From: Halichondria panicea
Lineage: Eukaryota; Porifera; Demospongiae; Suberitida; Halichondriidae
Assembly (NCBI RefSeq): GCF_963675165.1
Contig: NC_087391.1
Span: forward strand, 2,685,001 to 2,749,000
DNA length: 64,000 nucleotides
Direction of reading: 5' to 3'
Positions 40,701-50,673 of this stretch are shown piece after piece (the first letter of the stretch is position 1; every line of letters begins with the position of its first letter). The translations under genes were made by a program, and so were the position numbers. A model generated the notes under the pieces. It saw nothing but the letters and a program-made list of their open reading frames with translations, was not told the origin of the DNA and ran no database searches.

Positions 40701-43700
40701 AATTTTGAATTATACATTCATGTGTAAATAAAATAATGTGTGCAGTAATTTATGTTTTGGTGGCTTTTGTAGGAGTTGAGGAAGGAGCGCAACCAGCATG
40801 CCAGACTCAGTAGATTAAGCTCAGTTGGAGATGAGCATGACTTGCAGGAGACAAGGTGCATTTTCCTGTCTGCATAATAATAATTATATACATGGCGTAC
40901 GTGTGCCGGTAGAGTTCTCACGCATGTACATGTAGGTCATTTCAGTAAAGGTCGATTCAATAAAGGTCAATCCTTATAAAGGTCAAACCCAACAATAAAG
41001 GTTTCTCTTTATGGTTTGGAAGTTAATGGTTTGGAAGTTATTGTTTTGGTGGTTAGCCCGTAGATAGAGGGCAGAGGTCAGATAGTTTACAAAAAACTTG
41101 ACCTTCATCTTCTGCCAGCATTCAACAGGACTTGTGTTTCATGGGGTTCAATGCGTGTGCGTGTGCGTGTGCGTGTGCGTGTGCGTGGACGTTGATATCA
41201 CAGAATCGCTGGGCTTGCAAAAAAATGATAGAGCTATGCAAGATCTCTTAGAATTTTAGAATTCTAATGCCTTTGGACAGACTAGAAGTACAGGGTAGCC
41301 ATCAAAATAAAGATACCCTTGAATAAGGGCAAAGGGGGAACTTTGTTTTAAAAGTGACAAGAATATGCATATCGATGGGTAAATGAGTATAGGTGAACTG
41401 CTGGGTACAGTTGTGTTATTGCCAATTTTTTCATGTATCAGGCAACTCCAAGAGCTAGAGTCCAAATTCAAAGACTTCTACTCTCAGAGCCTGAGCAACA
41501 AGGATGACAGGATTAAGGTGCTTGACAGCAGAATAGAGGAACTTACAGATGAAAATCACCAACAAAAGCAAGAAATCAAGGACCTTCGTATGAGTATAGA
41601 CAGACTTAAAGAGGTTGGAAGCCCCCGCATTGTGAGCAGAACCCATTCTCCTAGGGAGATGAACCGTCTCAAGGAGCAGGCTGCAGATGCGCTACGTCTC
41701 AGGGACAAGTTTCATGCTATACAAGAGGAGGTGAGTATACACGTACATGTAATTTTGTTTAGAAATATGTTATGCACCTACGTACATATCAATGTTTCCA
41801 ATTGATATTTATTATTACTGGATGGTGTAACAGATTGACATTCGACTTTCTCGTGCTTGTTTCCATGCTTTTTGGTGTTTCCTTGCCTTGCAAATGTAAA
41901 TGTGCAATACAGCAAGCGTTTTTCCCCCGTTATTGACCTATACACTACAACTGCATTTGCCAGCAGTGCTCTTCTTTCCTTATACAGAATAACCATCTCA
42001 CTAGAGACTTCCTAGAGGCAAAACATGTGATCCAACAACAAGACAGTCACAACCAGAGGCTCAATGATCGCCTTCAGATGCTAGAGCAACTGAACCAGAC
42101 ACTAGAGGAAGAGAAAAAGACCCTCTTGCAGCAGGTCAATAAGATGCTGGAGAAAAACCAAGAGCTACTGGTCAAGACTTTAGAGAGCAAAGACCAAGCC
42201 TTTGAGGATGAAAGATTTTTGGCGTGAGTTAGGTAGATTTAATGGACAAGCACAAGGCTTATGCTTTCAGTGTGACGTCAATACTTGTATTGATAAAAAA
42301 AATGTATATGTACTGTATCATGCACTCCTGACTCATTGACTGTATACATGTACATGTATTAATGTATGTTTGCTTTACAGTGATCGTCTTGGTGAGCTAG
42401 AAAGAGACAAGGCTCGTCTAACTGAGAAACTTATTGCTCATCAAAAAGAGCACATCTCCAAGGAAATGGACCATTGGAAGAAAAGTAAGAGCAAAAACAT
42501 TCTTAAGAAAGGCTTTAAGAAGCTAAAAGGCAAGATTCAAGGTCGCAGTCACGTGTTTGAAGTTCCTGAGCCAGGAGCTTTGGGCAGTAGCAACACCGTA
42601 AACAGTGGGTCAATGGGCTCTCCATCTGGTAGCTCTGGCGTGTTAGGAGGAGCTCTGTATGCAATAGATGGAAACATGTCTCAGAGCAGTCAGTCCATCT
42701 CTTCATCCAACAGTGGAAGACACTCCGAGGATATGGAAGAGACAGAGCAGCTTGAATCGTGAGTTTCAACTACATGTATTACTGCCCTCCATACCAGACA
42801 AACCCTTTTACATTTTTTAGTGTACATGTGGTAAATTTATATGGCTATGCATAATTAGCTGTTATTCGTCCCACTTGTTTTTTGCTTTGACAAGGTCTAG
42901 CTTCTAATTGTTGGACTTATAATGTTCTGTTGCTTCAGTAACTCGTATGTTCCTCGTGCTCCCACACTGGATGGCAGTCCTTTCATGCGTCCAAGAAAAA
43001 CTCGTTCCTACACACTGCCTGGTTCTGGAGCAGTGAAGATGAGACATGCTCAAGCTGGTGCTTCGTTGAGCTTTGAACCAGAGAGATCAGATAACAACCT
43101 TATCACACTGGAAGATTTCCTGGCTGAGAGTGAGAAAACTCCTAATAAGGTGATTTAAACTTTGGTGTACACTGTGCATGAATTGATTTGTAAATATTTA
43201 CTGAAGAAGACTGTGTTTTGGTGTTTATAAAATTTTATGTATATATTCGATCACTCAGTGGTGATTGAGCCCATGCAAAATAAATAATCATGTGTACCAG
43301 GCTGTCTTTTCAAGCTGCCTGGAAGTGATTTATGCTCGGCACATGTACAATGTACATGTATAGTGCTGGCTGCAAGAGACTTGGTACTGTACATGTACTA
43401 CTACATGTACGTGTATATCTATATTGCTTCTTATGCTATATTTCCCTTTTTAGCGTCGTGTGATGGAATTAAAACGAGCCTCACTCATCATTGGTACTCC
43501 TCCGTCCACACCTCGTAACAGTATGCTCTTACCTGTCCCTCCACCGAGTAACAGCAGTCAAATATTCGACCTCTCAGAGTTCCTATCCAAATTTGATCCT
43601 GGAGATGCATCTGGCACCATTCCTGAAAATGAAGAGCTCCAGCAACTCTCAGCTGCAAGAGACTTCAGAACATCTCAGCAATCTGTGTCACAACGCTCCA

Positions 43701-44545
43701 AGTCCAGTAGTAGCTTGCAATCTGCACCTAGTCAAACATCGCTATCAAGCAAAAATGATGGTGTTCCTGTGATCATCAACCCAGCTGCAAATGCAAACTT
43801 TAATAATAACAATAATCCCCCTGTGCCAAGTATTTTTTTTTCTGGAATTGGTACACAGTTATCTGGACCTTCATCATCTACCCCTAATAGTGAATCTAAT
43901 CCTTTCCAGGATACTTCCCAAATCAGTTCTCAAAGCTACACTGGTAATTTTCGACCACAACAAACTTTGGCAGATGAGCAATTGTCCTTGACAGAAGCGT
44001 TAGCATTTTTAGAGCCTCTCAATGAAGTCAGAGAAGAGAAAAGTGCGACTGTAAGTGCTAGTCACATGTCGAGAAGTAAAAGTACTGATGCATTAAAAAA
44101 AGATAGCAAGCAGAAGACAAAAAGCCGAGGACTGTTTAAGAGAAATTTTCATCGATCCACAGAAGGCTTAGTTGATGAACAAAAATCTAAAGTGAATAGT
44201 GGCAAGCCTCCGATGGGGAAGCCTGCAAAAAGTGGAAAGAAAATTTTTGAAGAAAAGAGGAGACAAAGCACATCGTCATTAGAAGCCAAACATGTGAATG
44301 AGAAACGTCGAAGCACTCCCAATCTTTCAGCTCTCACAGATATAAACCAGCCTCGAGACTTATCACAAGCTGACCAAGCATTCACACCATCAAAGAGAAA
44401 ATCGTACGAGAATGTTCAATTTGAAAATGATTCTGATCCCTTTTCAAAAATCGACGGGAGCTTCTCTTCCTTATATCAGCCTGCCAGTGTTAGCTCAAAA
44501 ATTCCTGAGGAAGAATCAGTATGGCAAGAATATGGCCCTTTCTAG
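28779..44545 (+). CDS. CCDC88: Girdin/Daple-type HOOK and coiled-coil protein (CCDC88 family)
   Basis: A cytoskeletal and G-protein-linked scaffold. Twenty-four exons: 28779-28850, 30897-30982, 31130-31311, 31800-32007, 32168-32422, 33535-33775, 33885-34108, 34326-34445, 34964-35243, 35416-35506, 35565-35620, 35781-35857, 35920-36030, 36682-36964, 37184-37407, 39746-39810, 39930-39972, 40492-40663, 40773-40855, 41442-41730, 41988-42223, 42381-42758, 42939-43149, 43454-44545. They give exactly 1692 codons. Residues 1-200 form the HOOK domain (EQFMNSPLVAW, LTLLLGCAIQCESK, LVLHIQQVTD), followed by the family ERD repeats. About 270-1130 is coiled coil, with NKMLEKNQELLVKTLESKDQ shared with Hook/CCDC88. 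Then come a basic stretch (KKGFKKLKGKIQG) and a Ser/Pro-rich tail. Candidate G-alpha-binding motifs are TLEDFLAES (Phe about 1319) and DLSEFLSKF (Phe about 1372). Introns carry many MITEs. Orthology to a single vertebrate paralogue is not implied. Confidence 0.95.
29779..30252. mobile_element. Repeat (R3) in CCDC88 intron 1
   Basis: It matches in direct orientation the interior of the element at 32588-33317: CTCTGAGTAGGTGTGGTGAC, GACTGCAGCACTATAAAAAG, GCATACTGCAAAAGAGC, TTGGTCCAAGCGTTGTGCAT. It lacks a clear terminal repeat at either end. Open frames within it do not resemble a transposase. Confidence 0.65.
31340..31595. mobile_element. Short element with GGGGCTTTGGAGGCTTGAGC block, CCDC88 intron 3
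   Basis: The left part (GGCTTGAGCACCCCTCTGGC, CCCAGACAACCATGA) and right part (CTTCAATTTCTAGAAATGCC) match both ends of the longer unit at 38335-39505, as if one were an internal deletion of the other. Confidence 0.65.
32588..33317. mobile_element. Pogo/Tigger-like non-autonomous element, CCDC88 intron 5
   Basis: TACAGTAGAACCTCATTATC at 32588 is mirrored by GATAATTGTAGTTCTACTGTA at about 33300-33319 (one mismatch cluster), flanked by TA. Length about 730 bp. It contains the R3 unit also present in intron 1, and its right part matches the shorter element in UGP2 intron 9. No transposase frame. Confidence 0.75.
34548..34790. mobile_element. MITE with CTAGAATGTTTTGC ends and internal tandem repeat, CCDC88 intron 8
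   Basis: CTAGAATGTTTTGCGAGC at 34548 is mirrored by GCAAAACATTCTAG near 34768-34781. Inside, a 36-base unit containing TTAGATCGCAAAGGGTAAAA is present twice in tandem (about 34673-34744). A diverged partial copy lies at 12630-12815. Confidence 0.8.
37680..38175. repeat. Family S repeat in CCDC88 intron 15
   Basis: GTTAGCTCTGCACTAGAAGG and GCTGCAAGAGTGAGAAAAGA match the copy in UGP2 intron 5 in the same orientation. The left border contains TCTGCTCACCTGGACGCC, also seen near 4176 and 49982. Confidence 0.55.
38335..39505. mobile_element. Longer copy of the GGCTTGAGCACCCC element, CCDC88 intron 15
   Basis: It starts ACCAGTGGCGTGTACAATGG and ends CTAGAAACGCCCCTGACTAC, the same ends as the 255-bp unit in intron 3. 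The internal 1 kb has no convincing transposase frame. The family could be hAT- or Harbinger-like, but this cannot be decided from the ends alone. Confidence 0.55.
40028..40092. repeat. 32-bp tandem duplication, CCDC88 intron 17
   Basis: A unit containing GTGGCGTACCATATATG and TTGATCAGAGGCT occurs twice head to tail with one base difference. Confidence 0.9.
41153..41187. repeat. (GTGTGC)n microsatellite, CCDC88 intron 19
   Basis: About five to six hexamer units of GTGTGC lie in the intron before exon 20. Confidence 0.9.
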
Positions 44546-47283
44546 GTAAATAAGAATGTTGGTACGTGACTAAAACTTCCACAAAGTCTATATATTTAGT
44601 GTACATACATTTCATCCTTAGTTTGCTCCTCAAATATTTTGTGTTCTCAGCTGTAAAGTTTATTTTAATGCTCACAAAGCTGTTGTTTTGTGTAGCATTA
44701 CAATGTCATGTATAGAATATGCAGTAATGGTCCTTGCTCTTTTTTAAAATAATTATATATTAATGAGGTTGTCAACTTTGGTGTAATGGTGTGCTTGATC
44801 TATTACATATAACGATGTCTTTCAATTTATTCCCTCTAAACCTTTGTGGAGAGATGCGTTGTGTAAATTTTTACACATTACTAAAGCTTGTCCCTAACAA
44901 TGTGTTTTTGTCTCCTTTTGATACGTCTGACAGCATACTTGTACATGTATGACGTTTTAGTCTTCTATGGGTCGAACAATACCCCAGCCACAGGACAGTC
45001 AGCTTCAACCCTGATGTATAAATAACACATCATTCTTGATTGTCCTGGCAAAGTGTCTTAGCATAATATAATTTGTTCTGTCATCAGGTGATATTGGTTG
45101 CACACTAAAAATTACCTATGCAATGTCCTTAGTTATCTATAAAAAAAAGGAGGGTAGGGAATGTAAGGTATAGCTCATAAAATTTCATAAAATCTTGTCT
45201 AATCAACTTGTCACTCTACTGCATTGCTATAATTATCTAGGCCTGCTCTTGACATCAAACAAAGACCATGGTTGGTATGAGATCATTATTTTAGTGCGCA
45301 TGCGCACCTTAACTATGACCTTTTTGCCTTCAGTATTTGCACGCTACCTTAAGGTGATATATTTTCACGGGTAGATTTGTTTGCGTTTTCACTGTTAAGC
45401 TCGTATTAAATTCTGCTAATCCTGCTCAAATTGTGATATTCATAGCGTTTCTAATTACTCGCAAGTGGTTTTATCATTGCATTTTCCATTATCTGCGAGT
45501 ACACATTTTTGTGATTTTATTCTCGTTCGCAGAAATTAATATTAATACCGGTACTCGCGAAAATATGCTAAGGTTGACCGAGCAAGTATAATATTATAGT
45601 TAAATGACCGGCTAATTGCTTGGAAATTAGCCGATGCCCAACTGTTATTTATACCTCTGCAACCCAAATTTTATTCTAAAAAAAGTTATACCTGCATGTT
45701 GTAGCCTATATACATTACAATTTCAGTTAAGAGTCTGAGGGATGGTTATTGCGAATTACTCAGGTAGAATCATTTAATTTTCGTATGATGCTCTTCAATA
45801 TTATACAAAAATTCCACCATACGAAGATAATTATAATAGTGTGGATAAAACAGTTGGCATTCCATTGCTCTGTTTTGAGTCACCTAAGGAAGCCATGCAT
45901 CTGCAACAGTGATCCAGAGATTGCTATCAACTGTCTCATAATTGCAGTAGCCTCGTTCCCTGGCCTTACTTTTTCTTGCTGTTGTCACTGTTCATCCATG
46001 AAAGACATAGTGCTAGTGAGGCAGCAAAGAAAGAAATGGGCGTACAGTTAAGAAAAAGTAAGGCCTGGTTTGGGAAATCGCGTGATCCACAAGGATTTTT
46101 ATGAACGTGGGCGATATGTAGCCCACAATCGTGACGTAAGGTATTCTCCCACGCATTCAGAGTTAATAAGACTGTACTGAGACAACCACCAAGCTGTGCT
46201 GCAAGTCAGATCAGAGAACCAGCGTGGCCAGCTCTGGTGGCAGTAGCTACCTGCTATATATGATAATGATGACTAACTTAAGCTATTCTTGATCTATACT
46301 AGCATGTAGAAAGACACAAGAAAAGGTAATAGTCTGATAGAATCTGAACACACAATCTAGACTAGTAGATCATCTAGCTAAGCCTAAGGTATATAGCTAG
46401 CTATAGTGCTTGCAAACTTCCAGTTCCAAGTCCATGTCCAGCTTGCATGCTGCAGGCAAAGTTTTATTAGTCATAGATATCTGTGTGGGCAGTCCAACAT
46501 CTCTAGCTCAGCATGCCCACGCTCATTTTCACCCTTCTACCACCCTTCTACCCTCACGCGACTTCCCGATACAGGCTCTCCTTTTTCCTAACTCTACGTC
46601 TATTTCTTTCTTTATTCCTCTAATTAACTACCGTATTTTATCTCATTGAACGATTAAGACAGTATTTTATCTTATTGAACGATTGTGATAAAGAACAGAA
46701 AAAGGAGAGCCTGTGTAGAGGCTATAATTGCAGTGCAGCTGCTTGATATTATTTTGGGATCACACCAGTCTATAGTACGTCTATTGATTGTAGCCAATTT
46801 TGAGCAGAGAAGTGCAAAATTTGTTTGCCTCCAAAGTTCCAGTGAACGAACGCATCCAGTATCACGTGGCTTGTCCCATTGTTTGTACCCTTCATGTCTT
46901 ATTACTTACTGACTTATAACAGAATTTGTTCTCTTCTGCCTATACACTTCCTGTCTACCTTTATGATCCAGTCTACTTCCTGCTGATGTTTGGGATCACA
47001 CCAGTCTATACTATAGTACGTCTACATGCAGCCAAGAAGAGTTTGCAGCTAATTTGCGGTCATACCGAGGTGCGGCAGGTATATGAATCGTGGTGGCACA
47101 TGTTCCCTCATGTGCATGTGGTGGTCTGACATTCATAGGATTCTGGTACGTGGTGTGATGTCGCTTCTGAAGGGTGACCTTGCACACACGTAAAGGTAAA
47201 GTATATCAGTAGAGCTACCGTACAGTTATACTCTCTCTACTTAATTCTCTCTTGGGCGTATATGCACTCTAGCTAGCAAAAAA
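44546..47283. other. Intergenic region between CCDC88-like and methyltransferase genes
   Basis: It contains the CCDC88 3' region. An R8 MITE lies at about 46565-46725, with CAGGCTCTCCTTTTTC mirrored by GAAAAAGGAGAGCCTG. A direct repeat of a TTTGGGATCACACCAGTCTA block occurs at about 46753 and 46990, and palindromic blocks beginning AGCCTCGTTCCCTGG / CCTGGTTTGGG lie at about 45950-46075. No exon was recognised; short frames here are not supported. Confidence 0.5.
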
Positions 47284-48267
47284 ATGTCTTTCATTTTGTA
47301 CGGTGTTGGCACTGCAGTTTTAGCTCTAATTGTGTATGTGGCTTACAGTTTTGTGAGCAGGCAGAGGAAAGCTGCTGATTTCAAAAGAAGAGAGAAAAAA
47401 GAGTTTGCAAAAGAAGGCACACAGTGGAAAAAAAGCCAGCATGAATACTATGTCGAGAAATTTTACGGAACTGGAGTGACGGAGAAGCATGACTTCCATG
47501 GTGGCTATTTGAACTTTGGATACTGGGTCGATGCAAACAAAGACTACATCAAGGCAAGTGAAGGTCTTCTCTCTCAAGTGGCAGATTCTGTACGTCTTGG
47601 CAAAGATAGCAGGCTGCTGGACATAGCGTGTGGTATGGGATCTCAAGACATTTTTTTCTACAATAAGTACAAACCTGAACACATCGACATGCTAGAAGCC
47701 ACACTCACCCACCATATCATTTGCAAAAAGCGTATTGAAGAGGGTGGCTTGGAAGATCATTTAGCAGCTCACTATGGAAGTGCTACACAGATTCCTTTCG
47801 ATGAAAACAGTTTTACCCACGTCTTCTCTATTGAGGGTGGTGTTCACTACAGATATCGGAAAAACTTTTTCAATGAGACTTTTCGTGTTTTGAAGCCTAA
47901 CGGCTGGATGTCACTGGCTGATTATGCTATGCCAACGCCTCCTAGGAATTTTATCGAAAACTTCTTTGGACGGATCTGTTCAAGCTTGTGGAACGCACCT
48001 TTAGAAAACTGGTGCTCTCCTGAAGTTTTCAAGAAGCGTGTTGAGGAAGCCGGCTTTGTTGATGTTGAAGTGAAAGACATTGGAAAACACTGCATCCCTG
48101 GTTACTATGAAGAGTCGATTCGACCCGAAATTCTGAAAGAGTTGACCAAAATTAGGGGCTGGTTCACTACGTATATTCTTTGTCGTATTCTGGATGAACT
48201 TATTTTATGGGCTTTCAATCATCGTCTCCTGACAGAAGTGCTAGTTCGGGCTCGTAAGCCGGAGTGA
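47284..48267 (+). CDS. Membrane-anchored SAM-dependent methyltransferase, sterol-methyltransferase-like
   Basis: A 327-residue class I methyltransferase in one exon. Residues 4-26 form a membrane helix (ILYGVGTAVLALIVYVAY), followed by a very basic stretch. The Rossmann fold shows motif I LLDIACGMG (111-119), an acidic post-I residue in MLEAT (Glu 138), motif II FTHVFSIEGGVHY (177-189) and FRVLKPNGWMSLADY (about 200-214). The order and the IEGG / FRVLKPNG spacing resemble sterol C24 and related small-molecule methyltransferases. However, the sterol-specific YEYGWG and IEATCHAP boxes are replaced by HGGYLNFGYW and IEGGVHYR. The substrate is therefore unknown; a lipid or sterol fits a membrane-anchored enzyme. 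The start at 47284 follows AAAAAA and begins the only frame with the helix. Lack of introns contrasts with most neighbours but not with the SLC3A-like gene. Confidence 0.85.
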   Translation: MSFILYGVGTAVLALIVYVAYSFVSRQRKAADFKRREKKEFAKEGTQWKKSQHEYYVEKFYGTGVTEKHDFHGGYLNFGYWVDANKDYIKASEGLLSQVADSVRLGKDSRLLDIACGMGSQDIFFYNKYKPEHIDMLEATLTHHIICKKRIEEGGLEDHLAAHYGSATQIPFDENSFTHVFSIEGGVHYRYRKNFFNETFRVLKPNGWMSLADYAMPTPPRNFIENFFGRICSSLWNAPLENWCSPEVFKKRVEEAGFVDVEVKDIGKHCIPGYYEESIRPEILKELTKIRGWFTTYILCRILDELILWAFNHRLLTEVLVRARKPE

Positions 48268-49219
48268 TTTGACATGTTGTTACTACAGTCAGGCAAGTTT
48301 GTCTGTATTGTTGACAATGTTATTACAATAGGAGTCTAACTTGTTCATTATTTTTTTTCTCTTTGTATGGTTTTAACTTAGTTTCTTAAGTGCGACGTAT
48401 TTTTGAAAGCTCTTCCCTTTCGTGAGTTCACGAGGCTAAAAAACGTTTTAACTCGTTAAAATAATTGTAGTACAGATGTATAATTAGGAAGAGTGCAATA
48501 TGGGATGAGTAACAAGGATACTAATTGCATGAGGCGTAGCCGAGTGTATTAACCTTGCCAGTGCTTGTTATGAGTGCTATTAATCCCTTATTGCACGAGT
48601 AGCCATACTATGTAATAGTTTTGGAGGTGTCTATGGGATTTAGAAGCCCTCAGCCACTTCAGTACCCTCGCTACGCTCGGGATACTAAATCAGTGCCTTT
48701 GGGCTTCTATCCCATAGACAACTCCAAAACAGTGTCTAACTCAGATACTAGTGCGAATGCAAGGAACCGCTTGACTACAATACAATTACTTGACAACAGA
48801 ATACTAGGTATTATACTAAGTAAATAGCAGTCCCATAGTATACCTGCTCTGAGGCACTTTTCCCCCATGTAGATCTTATCAACTATAGTGTCTAATGATT
48901 GTTAATCGTTTGTGATGCAGTTTCAGTAAAAGAATTTGCCGTTATTCGAACGTGCGATCGTCAAGGCAGTAATTGCACGTTGTTAATGACGGCGTGCAAT
49001 TACTGATACGCAATTAATCACTGTACGAATCACAGTGAATAATAGGACAATATGCGTTTATAGTATGGTTAAGAGTGAAATTATAATTATGGGATTTAAT
49101 AGTAGCACAAGTAACAAACATGCAATTGCAATTGCACGAGGTGAAGCCGAGTGCTGTTTACCTTGCCACTGCTTGTTATGAATGCTTATTGCGCGAATAA
49201 CCATACTATTGATTTCTAC
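48268..49219. other. Intergenic region with palindrome and direct repeats
   Basis: A near-perfect hairpin at about 48622-48735 has arms GGTGTCTATGGGATTTAGAAG and its complement, split here as GGTGTCTATGGG / TTTAGAAGCCC. A block containing GCCGAGTG, AACCTTGCCA and GCTTGTTATGA is repeated directly at about 48530-48620 and 49130-49215. These look like non-autonomous element remnants. No gene was recognised. Confidence 0.5.
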
Positions 49220-49600
49220 ATTAGACTCTCGCTATTCCGGCTCTCAAAAGTACGGCCACCTCGATATACCGGCCATTTGGTTTGGCATAGATTAGATTAA
49301 TTGCTAGCTATTATGTTTACTGCCAAAACTCGCCCTGAAATGCGGCCACTCGCTATTCTATATACTGGCCAGTGCTGGCTGCCCCAAAACTAGGTCTTCT
49401 ATACGTTTATTAGCTAGGGCCAGATAATTTTGGGTGAGAGAGTTCGTTATCCTCGAGACAGTTTGCAAAATAGTCATTAGATAATGATTGTAAGGTTGTT
49501 TTTTTTTGCCGTGGCTATTTTTTAAAATGCAGCTACCTCGCTGTAACTCTGGCCAAAGCTGCACTGTCCCAAGGGTGGCCGGATTAACAAGAGTCTACTG
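49220..49600. mobile_element. R1 repeat, inverted copy
   Basis: It reads CTCGCTATTCCGGCTCTC, then GGCCACCTCGATATACCGGC, and ends AAGAGTCTACTGTA, the complement of the unit at 26560-26945 over its whole length. Confidence 0.7.
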
Positions 49601-50673
49601 TATGATGCACATGCAGTTCTCGCCAGTTTTTAACAGCTGAGGCTGTTATTCGAAAAATAGCCCCAATGCAATATGACGACGCCATGGACGTGCTATATTA
49701 TATTACCATAGGAGGTGCGAAGTATACTGGACCTTAGCTAATTACGGTCACTAAAATTAATACATAGTACATCTTGTTAACTCGATTACACAATTAACCT
49801 AAGTCACGACTCTATTTTGAACTGCACCATGTGTAAATGTAAACTTGTTGTTGGCACTACTGTGAGTCAGTTTTAGTCTCGGGTCCAGGCCGCGCTTTAG
49901 AAAAGAAAGTCTGGTCAGAAAACGAGCCTCGAGGTGCAGTAGTCAGTCAGTTTGTCTGTCTGTCGTCCTGTGTATTCTGAGTCTGCTCACCTGGATGCGA
50001 TATTGCTGTGTTTGTAGTATTTAATTTGATGTTAAAAGTAAACAAAAGCTAAAAAGCTCAAACTTGCACGTTAGCCATGCGGCTTTGACGCGAGGCTGTA
50101 CACTCATGCACTATACACTAGAATTTAATACATGTACAAGCAAAATGAGCTAAACAGTGAAATTACAGACTGTGTAATTAGATAAGTGCAAACCCTCGGC
50201 ATTAATTTGGTTTGTGAAATTATGTTATTGGTACTCCCAAGTAGTTAGACATTCGTTGCAGTTTTCAATTACCGATACTGATTTTTAGATTGACCCAGAA
50301 ACATGAAAATTACATCCGGAATTTGTCTACTGTACCACCGTATTATCAAAGGTCCGATGTACGTGCATGCATTGAATCGATCACTACAAGTGCATTGGTT
50401 TCATTTGTGGTCCACACCAGGAGCAGACGAAGATGGAGCACATTTACAAACTGTCGTCCCAGTAATGTTCTCTGTCAGGAGTACATGAATGTACTCCTGG
50501 CTCTGTGCATAGCGCATGTGGCTAATAACCAATCACTCATTTTCAAAAAAAGGAGTAACTGCGAGCTAGGGAGTTATTGTATTGTATCAAGAGTTTATGA
50601 TAGAGAACTCTTGATTGCAACATAGCGTTAAATTGGAGACAAATCGGCCTGGGAACGAGGCTACCGTAATAAA
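49601..50673. other. Upstream region of DGLUCY
   Basis: It includes GGGTCCAGGCCGCGC near 49881 (the recurrent AGCCTCG..CAGGCCG block) and fragments of the CCGAGGGTT family at about 49930-50200. The DGLUCY promoter presumably lies in the last few hundred bases. The 111-codon frame at 50290 shows no recognisable domain and is left out. Confidence 0.45.

Noticed and set aside
41842-41910. Possible diverged relative of the 62338-62896 inverted-repeat arm in CCDC88 intron 20
   Set aside because: Similarity is limited to scattered blocks (TTGTTTCCATGCTTTTTGG) and is too weak to call by eye.
45749-46051. 100-codon frame in the CCDC88 to methyltransferase spacer
   Set aside because: It overlaps a palindromic AGCCTCG repeat and shows no domain.
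50290-50625. 111-codon frame upstream of DGLUCY
   Set aside because: No recognisable domain, no splice link to exon 1 and a different frame; probably chance.
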